Below, one piece after another: positions 48,889-58,033 of a DNA stretch of 64,000 bases. The translations under genes and the position numbers were made by a program. This DNA comes from Verrucomicrobiales bacterium (lineage in GTDB: Bacteria; Verrucomicrobiota; Verrucomicrobiia; Verrucomicrobiales; DEV007), in assembly GCA_029233965.1 (NCBI GenBank), contig JARGOP010000004.1, forward strand, positions 41,218 to 105,217, in the 5' to 3' direction. Positions within the stretch are counted from its first letter, which is position 1. Each line of letters starts with the position of its first letter. Under the pieces are notes generated by a model, which saw nothing but the letters and a program-made list of their open reading frames with translations, did not search any database and was not told where the DNA came from.

Positions 48889-49694
48889 TTAAACCGGCGA
48901 CGCAGTTGCGCACCGGTCGCGTCGACAATCATCACCATCGCCAGAATCACGAGGATGATCGCGAACATTTCATCGTATCGCAAAATTCTCAACGCGCCGA
49001 TGAGTTGGAATCCGATTCCCCCGGCACCGACGATCCCGAGAAGAGTCGAAGCCCTGAAGTTGTACTCCCACCGGTAGAACGCCGTATCTGCCATTTGAGG
49101 AATCACCTGCGGAAGGTAACCGTGAATGATCGTCTGAAGTCGGTTCGCGCCCGTACTTTCGACCGCCTCGACGGGTCGGGGATCGACATGCTCAATCGAC
49201 TCCGCGAAAAACTTCCCGACCATTCCTATCGAATGAATTCCGAGTGCGAGGGCGCCGGGAAGGGCTCCGAATCCGACGGCGGCCACGAGGACGATACCGA
49301 GGATGAGCTCCGGGACAGCGCGGGTGAGGCTTAAGATCGCTCTCGCAATCTGATAGACGACAGGATGAGGAGTCGTGTTCTGAGCCGCGCAGAATCCGAT
49401 CAGGACGGAAAAGACAAGAGCTAATGCGGTGCCGCCAATGCTCATCCCGAGCGTGTCGATGAGCGGTTTGACCCACTCCTTCCAGTTCGAAAAATCGGGC
49501 GGCAGCATCTCGAGGAAAAGACTGCCCATGTCAGGCAGCCCCTCCCAGAGACGTTTAAAATCAAAAAGGTCAACGTACCAAGCGGCCACGAGGACCGTGA
49601 TGAGAACCGCCCCCACTTCAACTGCGTTCCGCCGTCGCTGGCGGGACTCACCGTCGAGAATAGCTGCGTATTGAGGATCAGAGGCGGTCTCCAT
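48885..49694 (-). CDS. ptxC: Phosphite/phosphonate ABC transporter permease
   Basis: PhnE-type permease: LIDTLGMSIGGTALALVFSVLIGFCAAQNTTPHP...RAVPELILGIVLVAAVGFGALPGALALGIHSIGMVGKFFAESIEHVDPRPVEAVESTGA. Confidence 0.9.
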   Translation of the reverse strand: METASDPQYAAILDGESRQRRRNAVEVGAVLITVLVAAWYVDLFDFKRLWEGLPDMGSLFLEMLPPDFSNWKEWVKPLIDTLGMSIGGTALALVFSVLIGFCAAQNTTPHPVVYQIARAILSLTRAVPELILGIVLVAAVGFGALPGALALGIHSIGMVGKFFAESIEHVDPRPVEAVESTGANRLQTIIHGYLPQVIPQMADTAFYRWEYNFRASTLLGIVGAGGIGFQLIGALRILRYDEMFAIILVILAMVMIVDATGAQLRRRFK

Positions 49695-49726
49695 GGGGTC
49701 TCAGCGTTCCGTGAAATAGGGGAATG

Positions 49727-50578
49727 TTAATCAAGGATCGAGGTGAGTTTTCTCACCTTCTCGTAGTCCTCGTCTTTTGCTTCCGCAAAACCGTCGGCCT
49801 TGAGCTTTCCGAGAATTTCCTCATCCTTGAGGTTGTAGAACGCGTTCCTGATTTTCTCCTTCAGTTCCGGCGCAAGGTATCCCTGCATCGTCCAGGGGTA
49901 GTTGGGATAGGCGGGAGAGACTTCGATCGCTTTGACCTTCGCGGGGTCAATCGTTCCCTTCGCCACAAGTGCCTCATAGATCGGCTGGCTCATGCCGCCG
50001 ACTTCTGCATTTCCGTTCTGGACGGCAAGCGCAACGGCGTCATGAGATCCCAGAAACTGCTCCGAGTAGTCCCGGCCCGCTTCGAGACCCCGGTCGATCA
50101 GGAGCGACTTGGGAATGAGATGGCTCGAAGTGGACGCCTGATCTCCGTAGGCCATCGTCTTCCCTTTCACATCCTCAGGTTTTTCAATGCCCGCCTCAAC
50201 GCTTCCGATGAAAACACTGTGGTAGGTCGGAGACCCGTCTTTCATCTGAGCCGCAAAAGGCTCCAGCTCCGGGCTTTTGTCTTTCGCAAGAACGTAGGAG
50301 AGTGGGCCGAAGTAGCCAAGTTCAAGCCGTCCACGGCGCATCGCTTCGATCATCGAGGAATAGTCCGTCGTCACGACGATTTCGACCTTTTTACCCAGTT
50401 CCGCTTCCAGGTAGTTTTTGAGGCCTTCGTTGGCTTTGATAATGGTCGAAGCATTCTCATCAGGGAGAAGGGCAACGCGGAGGGTATCAGGATCACTCTT
50501 TTCATCGGCATAGCCGGGAGCAATCAGGGTGAGTGCTGCAAAAAAGGCAGCGATCAGAGAGATGGTATTTTTCATCAT
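49727..50578 (-). CDS. ptxB: Phosphite/phosphonate ABC transporter substrate-binding protein
   Basis: Signal peptide; PhnD-type: LRVALLPDENASTIIKANEGLKNYLEAELGKKVEIVVTTDYSSMIEAMRRGRLELGYFGPLSYVLA; KGKTMAYGDQASTSSHLIPK. Confidence 0.92.
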   Translation of the reverse strand: MMKNTISLIAAFFAALTLIAPGYADEKSDPDTLRVALLPDENASTIIKANEGLKNYLEAELGKKVEIVVTTDYSSMIEAMRRGRLELGYFGPLSYVLAKDKSPELEPFAAQMKDGSPTYHSVFIGSVEAGIEKPEDVKGKTMAYGDQASTSSHLIPKSLLIDRGLEAGRDYSEQFLGSHDAVALAVQNGNAEVGGMSQPIYEALVAKGTIDPAKVKAIEVSPAYPNYPWTMQGYLAPELKEKIRNAFYNLKDEEILGKLKADGFAEAKDEDYEKVRKLTSILD

Positions 50579-50631
50579 GAGTTCTTGTTAGGGTATTATG
50601 GTTGGGTTTCGTCGAAACGGGGAAGAAGGGA

Positions 50632-51477
50632 TCAGCGGACTGCGGCGAGGGCCGGGTCTTTCGTTGAGGAGGCATCAACTCCGGTTTTCCGGGAGTCGCT
50701 CTTTTCCACCGGTGTCTCTCCCTCGTAAATGGATGCAAGCGCGGCTTCGTTGAGTTGCTCCGGCGTGTCGTCAAAAACGATGCGGCCATGGGCGAGGGCC
50801 ACGATTCGATCTCCGAACTCCTTCGCAAACTCCACCTGGTGAAGACTGATCACGAGCGTGATGCCATCGCGGCGGCAGACATCGCGCAAGAGAGTGAGAA
50901 GCTGCCTGGAGGTTGCGGGATCGAGACTGGCGACCGGCTCGTCCGCCAGAATCAAGCCGGGCTCCATCGCGAGAGCACGGGCCACTCCGACCCGCTGCTG
51001 TTGGCCGCCGCTCAGCTGATCGACCCGCTGCAGGGCCTTGTCGAGCAGGCCGACGCGGTCGAGGCAGGAGAGCGCCTTTTCGCGGTCAGGGCGCGGAAGG
51101 GCAAAAAGAGATCGCAGGGTGGAAAATCGGGAAAGCCTCGCGGTCAGGACATTGGTCAGCGCGGTTTGTCTTCCGATCAGCTGATGCTGCTGAAAGACCA
51201 TCCCGGTGCGACGGCGGTGCTTTCGAATCTTTGAAACTCCTGACAAGTCTCCCAATACGGGACAGCTCACGGTTCCTTCGGTCGGACTGACGAGGAGATT
51301 CATGGCGCGGAGGAGGGTCGATTTTCCCGCTCCGGAACGACCCAGCAGGATTGTCACTTCCCCTTCGTGAATCTCAAGGTCTTGTGGAGAGAGCGCTTTG
51401 GTTCCCCCGGGATAGGTGACTCCCACTCCCGTGAGGCGGAGGATCGGTTCGGAAGAGGAAGGGACGGACTCATTCAT
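50632..51477 (-). CDS. ptxA: Phosphite/phosphonate ABC transporter ATP-binding protein
   Basis: PhnC-type: [61 protein letters not shown]. Confidence 0.92.
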   Translation of the reverse strand: MNESVPSSSEPILRLTGVGVTYPGGTKALSPQDLEIHEGEVTILLGRSGAGKSTLLRAMNLLVSPTEGTVSCPVLGDLSGVSKIRKHRRRTGMVFQQHQLIGRQTALTNVLTARLSRFSTLRSLFALPRPDREKALSCLDRVGLLDKALQRVDQLSGGQQQRVGVARALAMEPGLILADEPVASLDPATSRQLLTLLRDVCRRDGITLVISLHQVEFAKEFGDRIVALAHGRIVFDDTPEQLNEAALASIYEGETPVEKSDSRKTGVDASSTKDPALAAVR

Positions 51478-51487
51478 AACGTTTCGT

Positions 51488-51508
51488 GATAGAAAATCGT
51501 TTTCTATC
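51488..51508. promoter_or_regulatory. Perfect dyad (candidate operator) upstream of ptxA
   Basis: GATAGAAAA-TCG-TTTTCTATC; flanked by outer AACGTTT / AAACGTT. Confidence 0.65.
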
Positions 51509-51555
51509 GCAAACGTTTATGGAGAACGCCCGAACCACCAGCGTTCCTTCGTTAA

Positions 51556-51587
51556 GAAATCTTCACCGCAAGCGCCGTGAAGATTTC
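51556..51587 (-). terminator. Stem-loop downstream of the alcohol dehydrogenase gene, likely terminator insulating the ptx operon
   Basis: GAAATCTTCAC-N10-GTGAAGATTTC perfect 11-bp arms, between the ADH stop (51635) and ptxA start. Confidence 0.6.
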
Positions 51588-51634
51588 GTCACCTTCCTGT
51601 CGACGCCCTGATTCAACGTCTCGAAAAAACCCGG

Positions 51635-52645
51635 TCACTCAAAATCGTTCTGCAACACGATCCGGTGCGCAGGGCTCTCATCATGCAGCTTTTTCATCGC
51701 CTCATTGACCTCCGACATCGGCAGCACTTCCGTCTGTGGTGCAATGCCGTGACGGGCGGAGAAATCGAGCATCTTCTGCGTCGTGACCGGGCTCCCGAGC
51801 GGGGAAGCTCCGATCGATTTGTCTCCCGTGATGAGTGGGAACACCGCCGCACTGACACTCGGCGCGGCCCCGACGAGGTGTAGCTTTCCTTTAGGCCGCA
51901 GGGCCGCGACATACTTGTCCCAGTCGAGCTCGACATTCACGGTGACGAGGAGAAAATCGAAACTGTCCGCCGCCTTGTCGAGCGCATCCGGGTCTTTGGA
52001 GTTGATGAAATGATGAGCCCCGAAACCGCGGGCATGTTCCTCCTTATCCGGACTCGTCGAGAAGGCGGTGACCTCGCAGCCCCACTTATTGAGAAACTGC
52101 AGCGCCATGTGACCGAGGCCACCGATCCCGACGACACCAACGCGATCCGTTGGGGATACCTGATTCGTGACGATGGGGTTGAAGACGGTGATCCCTCCGC
52201 AGAAGAGCGGTCCGACTGCCGCCGCATCAAGCCCTTCCGGTAGCGCGGTGACCCAAAGCGCGTCCGCCCGGACCCGATCAGCAAAGCCTCCGTGACGTCC
52301 CACGATCGTCGATTCATTATTCGCGCAAAGGTTCTGATTTCCACCAAGGCACTGCTCGCATTTCCGGCAGGACTTGCTGTACCAGCCGAGACCGACTTTC
52401 TGCCCGACTTCGAGATGGGTCACGTTTTCTCCCTTTTCGGAAATGCGACCGGAGACCTCGTGACCGGGGACGAAAGGATACTGGCTTATCCCCCAATCGT
52501 TCGACCACATGCTGAGGTCGCTGTGGCAGATGCCGCAAAAATCGACCGCGATTTCCACTTCATCCGGCCCGAGCTCGCCGGGATCGTATTCAAAACGTTC
52601 CAGTTTTCCGTTCGATTCAGTGGCGGCGTAGGCTTGGATACTCAT
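51635..52645 (-). CDS. Zinc-dependent NAD(P) alcohol dehydrogenase (cinnamyl-ADH/YahK-like)
   Basis: FCGICHSDLSMWSNDWGISQYPFVPGHEVSGRI; CRKCEQCLGGNQNLC; VGVVGIGGLGHMALQFLNKWG. Confidence 0.93.
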   Translation of the reverse strand: MSIQAYAATESNGKLERFEYDPGELGPDEVEIAVDFCGICHSDLSMWSNDWGISQYPFVPGHEVSGRISEKGENVTHLEVGQKVGLGWYSKSCRKCEQCLGGNQNLCANNESTIVGRHGGFADRVRADALWVTALPEGLDAAAVGPLFCGGITVFNPIVTNQVSPTDRVGVVGIGGLGHMALQFLNKWGCEVTAFSTSPDKEEHARGFGAHHFINSKDPDALDKAADSFDFLLVTVNVELDWDKYVAALRPKGKLHLVGAAPSVSAAVFPLITGDKSIGASPLGSPVTTQKMLDFSARHGIAPQTEVLPMSEVNEAMKKLHDESPAHRIVLQNDFE

Positions 52646-52742
52646 GACTGAAGTTACGCCCGGGCTGGAGATCCGACATGGAAATCTCATCACAAAAAAA
52701 GGGAGTGAGCCGGTTTCAGGATTAGGCTAGAGTGTCTAAGAA

Positions 52743-52994
52743 ATGGAGGACTCGATTCAGGAACTGGCCGACGCGATTTATCGCGAGAAGGTACTGCGAG
52801 CGCGGAAGATGTCCGTAGCTGAGCGCATCGAGACGGGCATTGAACTCGGCATCGTTGCTGAGAAAGCAATGATCTCAGGAATACGCGCCCAGTTTCCTGA
52901 GGCCTCCGCTGAAGAGCAGAAGGAAATCCTCACGACTCGTCTCCGCCGACTCAGGAAGCTCCACGAGCGGGATCTTTTTAAAATCGTAAACTGA
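52743..52994 (+). CDS. Small helical protein, partner of nucleotidyltransferase (candidate antitoxin-like)
   Basis: 83 aa; VLRARKMSVAERIETGIELGIVAEKAMISGIRAQFPEASAEEQKEILTTRLRRLRKLHE; 17 nt before the next gene. Confidence 0.6.
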   Translation: MEDSIQELADAIYREKVLRARKMSVAERIETGIELGIVAEKAMISGIRAQFPEASAEEQKEILTTRLRRLRKLHERDLFKIVN

Positions 52995-53011
52995 GCGGAG
53001 AATTAACTGCG

Positions 53012-53587
53012 ATGGACGGATTCGAGGCCACACAACTCGTGATCGAGACGGCGGAGAAACTTGGCCTGGGATACATGCTTGTCGGAGGCCTTTCGAGCAT
53101 GGCCTATGGGATACCAAGGGCAACAAAAGACGCTGATCTGGTGATGGCGGTTGGACCGGGCGACTTGGATCGGCTCACGGCGGAGCTCGGTGACGAGTTC
53201 ACTTTGGATCCGCAGGGCACTTTCGAGATGGTGACAGGAACGATGCGATATCATCTGCGCATCGCCGACACAACATTCGAGATAGAGCTCTTTCTGCTGA
53301 GCACGGACCCGCATGACCAGTCTCGTTTTGAAAGACGTGTTCCGGTGAGACTGGATCATCTCAACGGAGTCACTGCGTCCATTCCCACAGCAGAGGATGT
53401 CATCGTGATGAAGCTCCGCTGCTACTACATCGCGCAACGCGGAAAAGACCGCGAGGACATCCGCGACGTCATCGCGGTGCAGGGCGATGACGCCTTTGAC
53501 CGGGACTACATTCACAGCCGGACCTACGAACATGGAACGCGCGAACTGCTCGACGAAATCCGTGCCTCGATACCGCCGCTAGACTGA
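53012..53587 (+). CDS. Nucleotidyltransferase-fold protein (DUF6036/AbiEii-like)
   Basis: YMLVGGLSSMAYGIPRATKDADLVMAV (GG...DxD); PTAEDVIVMKLRCYYIAQRGKDREDIRDVI. Confidence 0.75.
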   Translation: MDGFEATQLVIETAEKLGLGYMLVGGLSSMAYGIPRATKDADLVMAVGPGDLDRLTAELGDEFTLDPQGTFEMVTGTMRYHLRIADTTFEIELFLLSTDPHDQSRFERRVPVRLDHLNGVTASIPTAEDVIVMKLRCYYIAQRGKDREDIRDVIAVQGDDAFDRDYIHSRTYEHGTRELLDEIRASIPPLD

Positions 53588-54898
53588 ACCGGGCTTCACG
53601 TGCTCCTCCGGCACGGCGCGATGGACGCGGCGGAAGTAGTAGATCAGGAATCCAGCGAGCATGATGAGGAAGAGCCAGGGCAGCCATGAGAGACTCTGAC
53701 GAAACACTTCGTTGTTCTGCCCGGTTTCCTCGAAACCCTCGGAGCGGAGACATCTCAAAATTCCGCCGTAGATCAGGCTCACCGCCCCGAAGCCGAGGTT
53801 TAATGCGAGTCCGCGAAAGCTGAGGACGGTAGCGCGCCGTTTCGAATCGACCTCGGCGTTGAGGTAATGCGATCCGAAGAAATTGAGAAATCCATAGCTG
53901 ATTCCGAAGAAGACCACCATCGCGACACCCCAATGCGGAATCGCGAGGGAAATTCCGAAGAGCCCGAGGATCGTCGCGAGAGAGACTAACAAATAGTTAA
54001 AACGGATTGACTGGTTCTTCACGAGCCACTCCGCCATCTTCGGCGTGAAAATGCCGAGGCCCGCAAAAGCAGCGCCGATCACTCCGAACCAGACCACCGG
54101 GATGTCGATGAGCCGGTAGTACTCGGATGCAGTCGTCAGGAATATGCGGACGACACTGTCATGCACGAGCGCCGCGAGGATCAGCGCGTAGACGAAGGGA
54201 CTTTTGAGAATCAATTTTCCAACCGCAAAGATATCCTGCCACATGGAGCAGGACTCATCGTGGCCGGAATCCTTCGGCGGTTCCTTCATCAAGGCACTGA
54301 CGACTAAAGCACCGATGGCCGTCATCAGGGTGAGGTAAATCGGAAATCGGATCACGGTTGCCTTCTCGACCGTAATTTCACTCCCGATCCATCCGAGCGC
54401 CTTGTTCGCGAGATTCGGATCGTAGACCGCGGAACCTACTAACATGGCAACAATGAAGGCCATTGAGGAAAACCTCATGAGGCGGGAAAGGACTCCGGGC
54501 CACTTCGCTTTTTGCTCATCAACCGGAATCGAATCGTAGGCGAGCGCTTCATCCGCTCCGCTCGCGGCTGCCTCCGCCGCTCCGGATAAGATCCGGTTGA
54601 TGACCCAGGCCCAGAAGACAAGGGTGGCGTTTCCAAAAGGGATAAAAGCGATCACCGCCATTTCGAGGACCATGAGCACCGAAGCGAGGACGACCATGCG
54701 CTTCCGCCCGATGCGATCCGCGAGTGCCCCCGAAGGCACCTCCAGCAGAACGATGGACACGGCCCAGATCGCATTGAGAAGCGCAAATTGCGACATCGTC
54801 AGCCCGTAGTCGAGCTGAATCACCGCGAAGACCGGGTAATAGAATCGCGCGTTGAAGAGGAGGCGAAAGGCAATGAAAAGCGGGATGTTACGAGCCAT
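53579..54898 (-). CDS. MFS transporter
   Basis: ALLNAIWAVSIVLLEVPSGALADRIGRKRMVVLASVLM; 12-TM pattern. Confidence 0.9.
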   Translation of the reverse strand: MARNIPLFIAFRLLFNARFYYPVFAVIQLDYGLTMSQFALLNAIWAVSIVLLEVPSGALADRIGRKRMVVLASVLMVLEMAVIAFIPFGNATLVFWAWVINRILSGAAEAAASGADEALAYDSIPVDEQKAKWPGVLSRLMRFSSMAFIVAMLVGSAVYDPNLANKALGWIGSEITVEKATVIRFPIYLTLMTAIGALVVSALMKEPPKDSGHDESCSMWQDIFAVGKLILKSPFVYALILAALVHDSVVRIFLTTASEYYRLIDIPVVWFGVIGAAFAGLGIFTPKMAEWLVKNQSIRFNYLLVSLATILGLFGISLAIPHWGVAMVVFFGISYGFLNFFGSHYLNAEVDSKRRATVLSFRGLALNLGFGAVSLIYGGILRCLRSEGFEETGQNNEVFRQSLSWLPWLFLIMLAGFLIYYFRRVHRAVPEEHVKPGSV

Positions 54899-55017
54899 GG
54901 AAGCGCGGCAGGGACAGAGCGGTCGGCAAGGTCTACGGTTTTCGAAGAGGCCTTGATCAGTTCCTTTCCAGAGATCATGACTTCGGATAGGGTGTTCGTC
55001 ACCTGATTCTTCTTTTC

Positions 55018-55305
55018 ATGAGTGACGCACTCCATCCAGTCATCCGGGGAGGCGTTGCACACTTTCCTGAAAACGAAACGGATGCCGAAGCAGAACTGTT
55101 CACGATCTGCATGCCCGCCGGCTTTGATCGTTTTCAGTTGGAAGTTGGAGAGAGAGAGAGTCGAAGGCAGCGATACCTCTTTCAGAAAACCGGACGACCG
55201 TGATCGGACTGCCGGAGGGCACCCGTCGAACCGCCCCCTGAGGAAAGCGTAATCCTGAAGCAGATCGCCGGCGACTACGGAATAGAAATCGGTTGGGAAT
55301 CAACC
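55018..55305 (+). pseudogene. Degenerate C-terminal remnant of a cupin-domain protein
   Basis: Fragments LFTICMPAGFDRFQLEVGE and (after stop/frame change) PEESVILKQIAGDYGIEI resemble the C-terminal tail of small cupin proteins; no cupin barrel upstream. Confidence 0.45.
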
Positions 55306-56289
55306 GCCGTGCTCGGCAAGGTAGGCTTTCCGGGCTGCGAGACTTTCTTTCATCGTCGCGATCTGGGCACGCAGCTTATTGAGTTCGTCATAGCGCTGAA
55401 AAATCAGGAAAAAATCGGACCGCAAATCGGACCGGGTGTCTTCGAGCATCCTGCCCAGATCATATGCTTCGTCCCGTCCGATTTTCCGGGTATCGGGCCG
55501 GTCCGCTGAATTCAACCGGATCATCTCATCCTGTCTCGACCGAATCGTTTCCGTGATTCGCCTCACATCGGACTCATAGAGGGCGCGCTCCGTGTCGGTG
55601 ATGGTATCCCCTTTGAGCTTCTCTTCCAGATACTTCTGACGCTGATCCAGATCCTGAAGGCTTTTCGAAAGCGCCTCCATGACCTCTTTGCGATTCACGT
55701 CTGTCTTGTGAACATCGCGACGATTCTGCTTCCAGCTTTCGCTGATTTCTTCATTGTTCCAGGTCGTTCCCCACCAGCCTGCGTAGCTGTCTGTGACCTC
55801 GTACTTCTCGACTTCTTCGTTCTGAGTAAAGGAAGCAGTCAGGGCAACGATCTGCTTCACCCGTTTCTCGATCCGCTCGTCAAAAATGTTTACGTCATTC
55901 TCGAGTGTCCCGGCAGGGATATTGGTGCTTCCTGTCCTCAGTTCCTCCCTGACGGTTCCCCGCTTCTGCCGGTAGAATTCGATCATTTTCTTCAAGCCGG
56001 CAATGGCCTCCTCTTTGACGTTGGCAACGCGCGTCCTCGATTCCTCCGAATCCGCGGAGTTCGCGAGCACATCAACGAGATCATCGATTCCATCTTCGAC
56101 GCGTTCATCGAGATCGAGAATGTCGTCCACGGTCTCTTGCATTCGCTCTTCCCGTTGCGTGATGTGAGCTTCCAGATTCGCGATCGACTCGCGCATCTGA
56201 TCCGGCGTGAGGCTGGGAGCGGCTTCTTGAGAGACTGCGGCGGAAAGGCTGAACGCGAAAATTCCGAGGATACCGAAATGGGGTTTCAT
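55300..56289 (-). CDS. Secreted coiled-coil hypothetical protein
   Basis: Signal peptide MKPHFGILGIFAFSLSAAVS; long heptad-rich charged helices. Confidence 0.7.
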   Translation of the reverse strand: MKPHFGILGIFAFSLSAAVSQEAAPSLTPDQMRESIANLEAHITQREERMQETVDDILDLDERVEDGIDDLVDVLANSADSEESRTRVANVKEEAIAGLKKMIEFYRQKRGTVREELRTGSTNIPAGTLENDVNIFDERIEKRVKQIVALTASFTQNEEVEKYEVTDSYAGWWGTTWNNEEISESWKQNRRDVHKTDVNRKEVMEALSKSLQDLDQRQKYLEEKLKGDTITDTERALYESDVRRITETIRSRQDEMIRLNSADRPDTRKIGRDEAYDLGRMLEDTRSDLRSDFFLIFQRYDELNKLRAQIATMKESLAARKAYLAEHGG

Positions 56290-56337
56290 GAGTATAGAAT
56301 GGCAGCAAATGGTCCGCGGGACAAGGCGACAACAAGG

Positions 56338-57261
56338 CTAGAGGTGTTTTTTTAGAAACCCGTCCACCGCCTCCACGGTGGGGTCAAACCATTCCCGCAT
56401 CACCCAGAATGGGTGGGGCGCATCAGGCATGAGCACGAACTCGTGAGGGATTCCCAACTCATCCATTTTCTTCCAGAAATCGGGATAGCGAAGCTTTGGC
56501 CGGTCATTTTCTCCATCAATAAAGAGCATCGGAGGAGACGCTTTGCTGAGATGGGTGAGGGGCGAAGCTTCCCGGTAAAGATCAGGATCAGCGGAGGGAA
56601 CGACCCCGCCCATAAAATCGAGAATGGCATCGCCGACTTCTGTTTTCGCTCCTGCCTCCGCCCGGTCCGCGACACCACCCGAAAGCATATCCATCGGCCC
56701 GCACATGACCACTGAAGCCTGCACCTCCGAGGAGGCATCCTGATGTTCCCCGTCTCCTTCGAAACGTTCGATGCCGTTACTGGCACCCATAAATCCTGAC
56801 AAATGTCCACCGGCTGATCCTCCCATCGTCGCAATCCGGCCGGGATCGACGCTGAGACGTTTCGCATTCTTCCTCGTCCACCGGATAGCCGCCTTGGCAT
56901 CATGAATCGCAGCAGGAAAAGGAGCCTCGCCGGAAAGACGGTATTCCGGGACAATGCAAACATAACCGCGCTGAGCAAGAGCCTGCGCCAGGGGGGCGAA
57001 GAGGGCGGGGCGGCCATTCTGCCAACCACCGCCGAAATACATCACGATCGCCGGATATGGTCCCTCACCGGTCGCCGGACGATAGACATCGAGCGAGAGT
57101 CGGCGGCGCTTCTTCTCATCGACATAGTTGAAGATAGAAGAACCATCGACATGGATCCCTTCCGTCATGTCGGGTTTTACCTTGGTACGATCGATTTGGT
57201 CCTCTCCAGAAGCCGGTAGAGAAAAGAGTAGTAGCACGAGGAGAGAAAAAAGCTTTTTCAT
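56338..57261 (-). CDS. Secreted alpha/beta hydrolase (BD-FAE/carboxylesterase-like)
   Basis: MKKLFSLLVLLLFSLPASG; YPAIVMYFGGGWQNG; ATMGGSAGGHLSGFMG; PDAPHPFW. Confidence 0.88.
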   Translation of the reverse strand: MKKLFSLLVLLLFSLPASGEDQIDRTKVKPDMTEGIHVDGSSIFNYVDEKKRRRLSLDVYRPATGEGPYPAIVMYFGGGWQNGRPALFAPLAQALAQRGYVCIVPEYRLSGEAPFPAAIHDAKAAIRWTRKNAKRLSVDPGRIATMGGSAGGHLSGFMGASNGIERFEGDGEHQDASSEVQASVVMCGPMDMLSGGVADRAEAGAKTEVGDAILDFMGGVVPSADPDLYREASPLTHLSKASPPMLFIDGENDRPKLRYPDFWKKMDELGIPHEFVLMPDAPHPFWVMREWFDPTVEAVDGFLKKHL

Positions 57262-57327
57262 GAAAGGGATTGAATGACATCGTGACTGACGAGACAACAC
57301 CTGATTCTGCCTAACCGCGCGATTCCC

Positions 57328-57801
57328 ATGAACATGAAACACTCCGTCCTGTTAATTCTTTCTGTGCTCCTGTTCGCGGGATGCCGGACCCTGGAAGAGG
57401 AAACGGTGGCATCAGCCGGGATGACCCCGGCCGCATTCGCCATGGCCGACTCCGACAATGACGGCAAGCTGACAAAGAGGGAACTGGCAACGCACAAGCA
57501 TCGCGAGGCGCTCGCCGAATTCGATCTCGATGATGATGGGAAAATTTCAGCAGCGGAATGGGCGGCGGCGAGGCCTTCAGCAGGCGAGAACGATCCCGCC
57601 TTCAACGCCCTCGACAAAAATGGTGACGGAACCATTGCTGAAGACGAAGCGGTTCTCTTCATCACCGAACATGTGAGTTTCAGCGATCAGTTTCGAAAAC
57701 TCGATGAAAACGGGGATTTCGGCCTTCACTGGGAGGAAATCGATGCCGGCGTCCCCGGCTCCCTCAGCGTGACCCTGTTTTCGATTCATCCGGACGCCTG
57801 A
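57328..57801 (+). CDS. EF-hand lipoprotein
   Basis: Lipobox LLFAGC; DSDNDGKLTKRE, DLDDDGKISAAE, DKNGDGTIAEDE, DENGDFGLHWEE. Confidence 0.88.
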   Translation: MNMKHSVLLILSVLLFAGCRTLEEETVASAGMTPAAFAMADSDNDGKLTKRELATHKHREALAEFDLDDDGKISAAEWAAARPSAGENDPAFNALDKNGDGTIAEDEAVLFITEHVSFSDQFRKLDENGDFGLHWEEIDAGVPGSLSVTLFSIHPDA

Positions 57802-57945
57802 TCCCCGTTACCGTGGGGTAACCCGGCGACTCGGTTTTCGCGGGCACAGAACTGTCCTGCCGGCAGATCTTCCGACCCTATCGCGGTCGCAGAGTAGGCT
57901 TACGGGCAGCGTAATTCCGCTCTCGCCCGTTCACTCCCTCACTCA

Positions 57946-58020
57946 TGAAATATTCATTTAAATATTGTTAAATATTAAATATCTCTTATTTTATAAAAAT
58001 TATTGAATGTTTCTCTAATT
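57946..58020. promoter_or_regulatory. AT-rich island with iterated AAATATT motifs
   Basis: AAATATTCATTTAAATATTGTTAAATATTAAATATCTC immediately upstream of the 58034 gene in an otherwise GC-rich window. Confidence 0.5.
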
Positions 58021-58033
58021 CTCCTTTTCAGCC

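Noticed and set aside
49724-50728. 334-aa plus-strand ORF
   Set aside because: Antisense to ptxB, which has a clear PhnD-type sequence.
51635-52645. Alcohol dehydrogenase as part of the ptx system
   Set aside because: Same strand but separated by a stem-loop and the dyad; no known role in phosphite metabolism.
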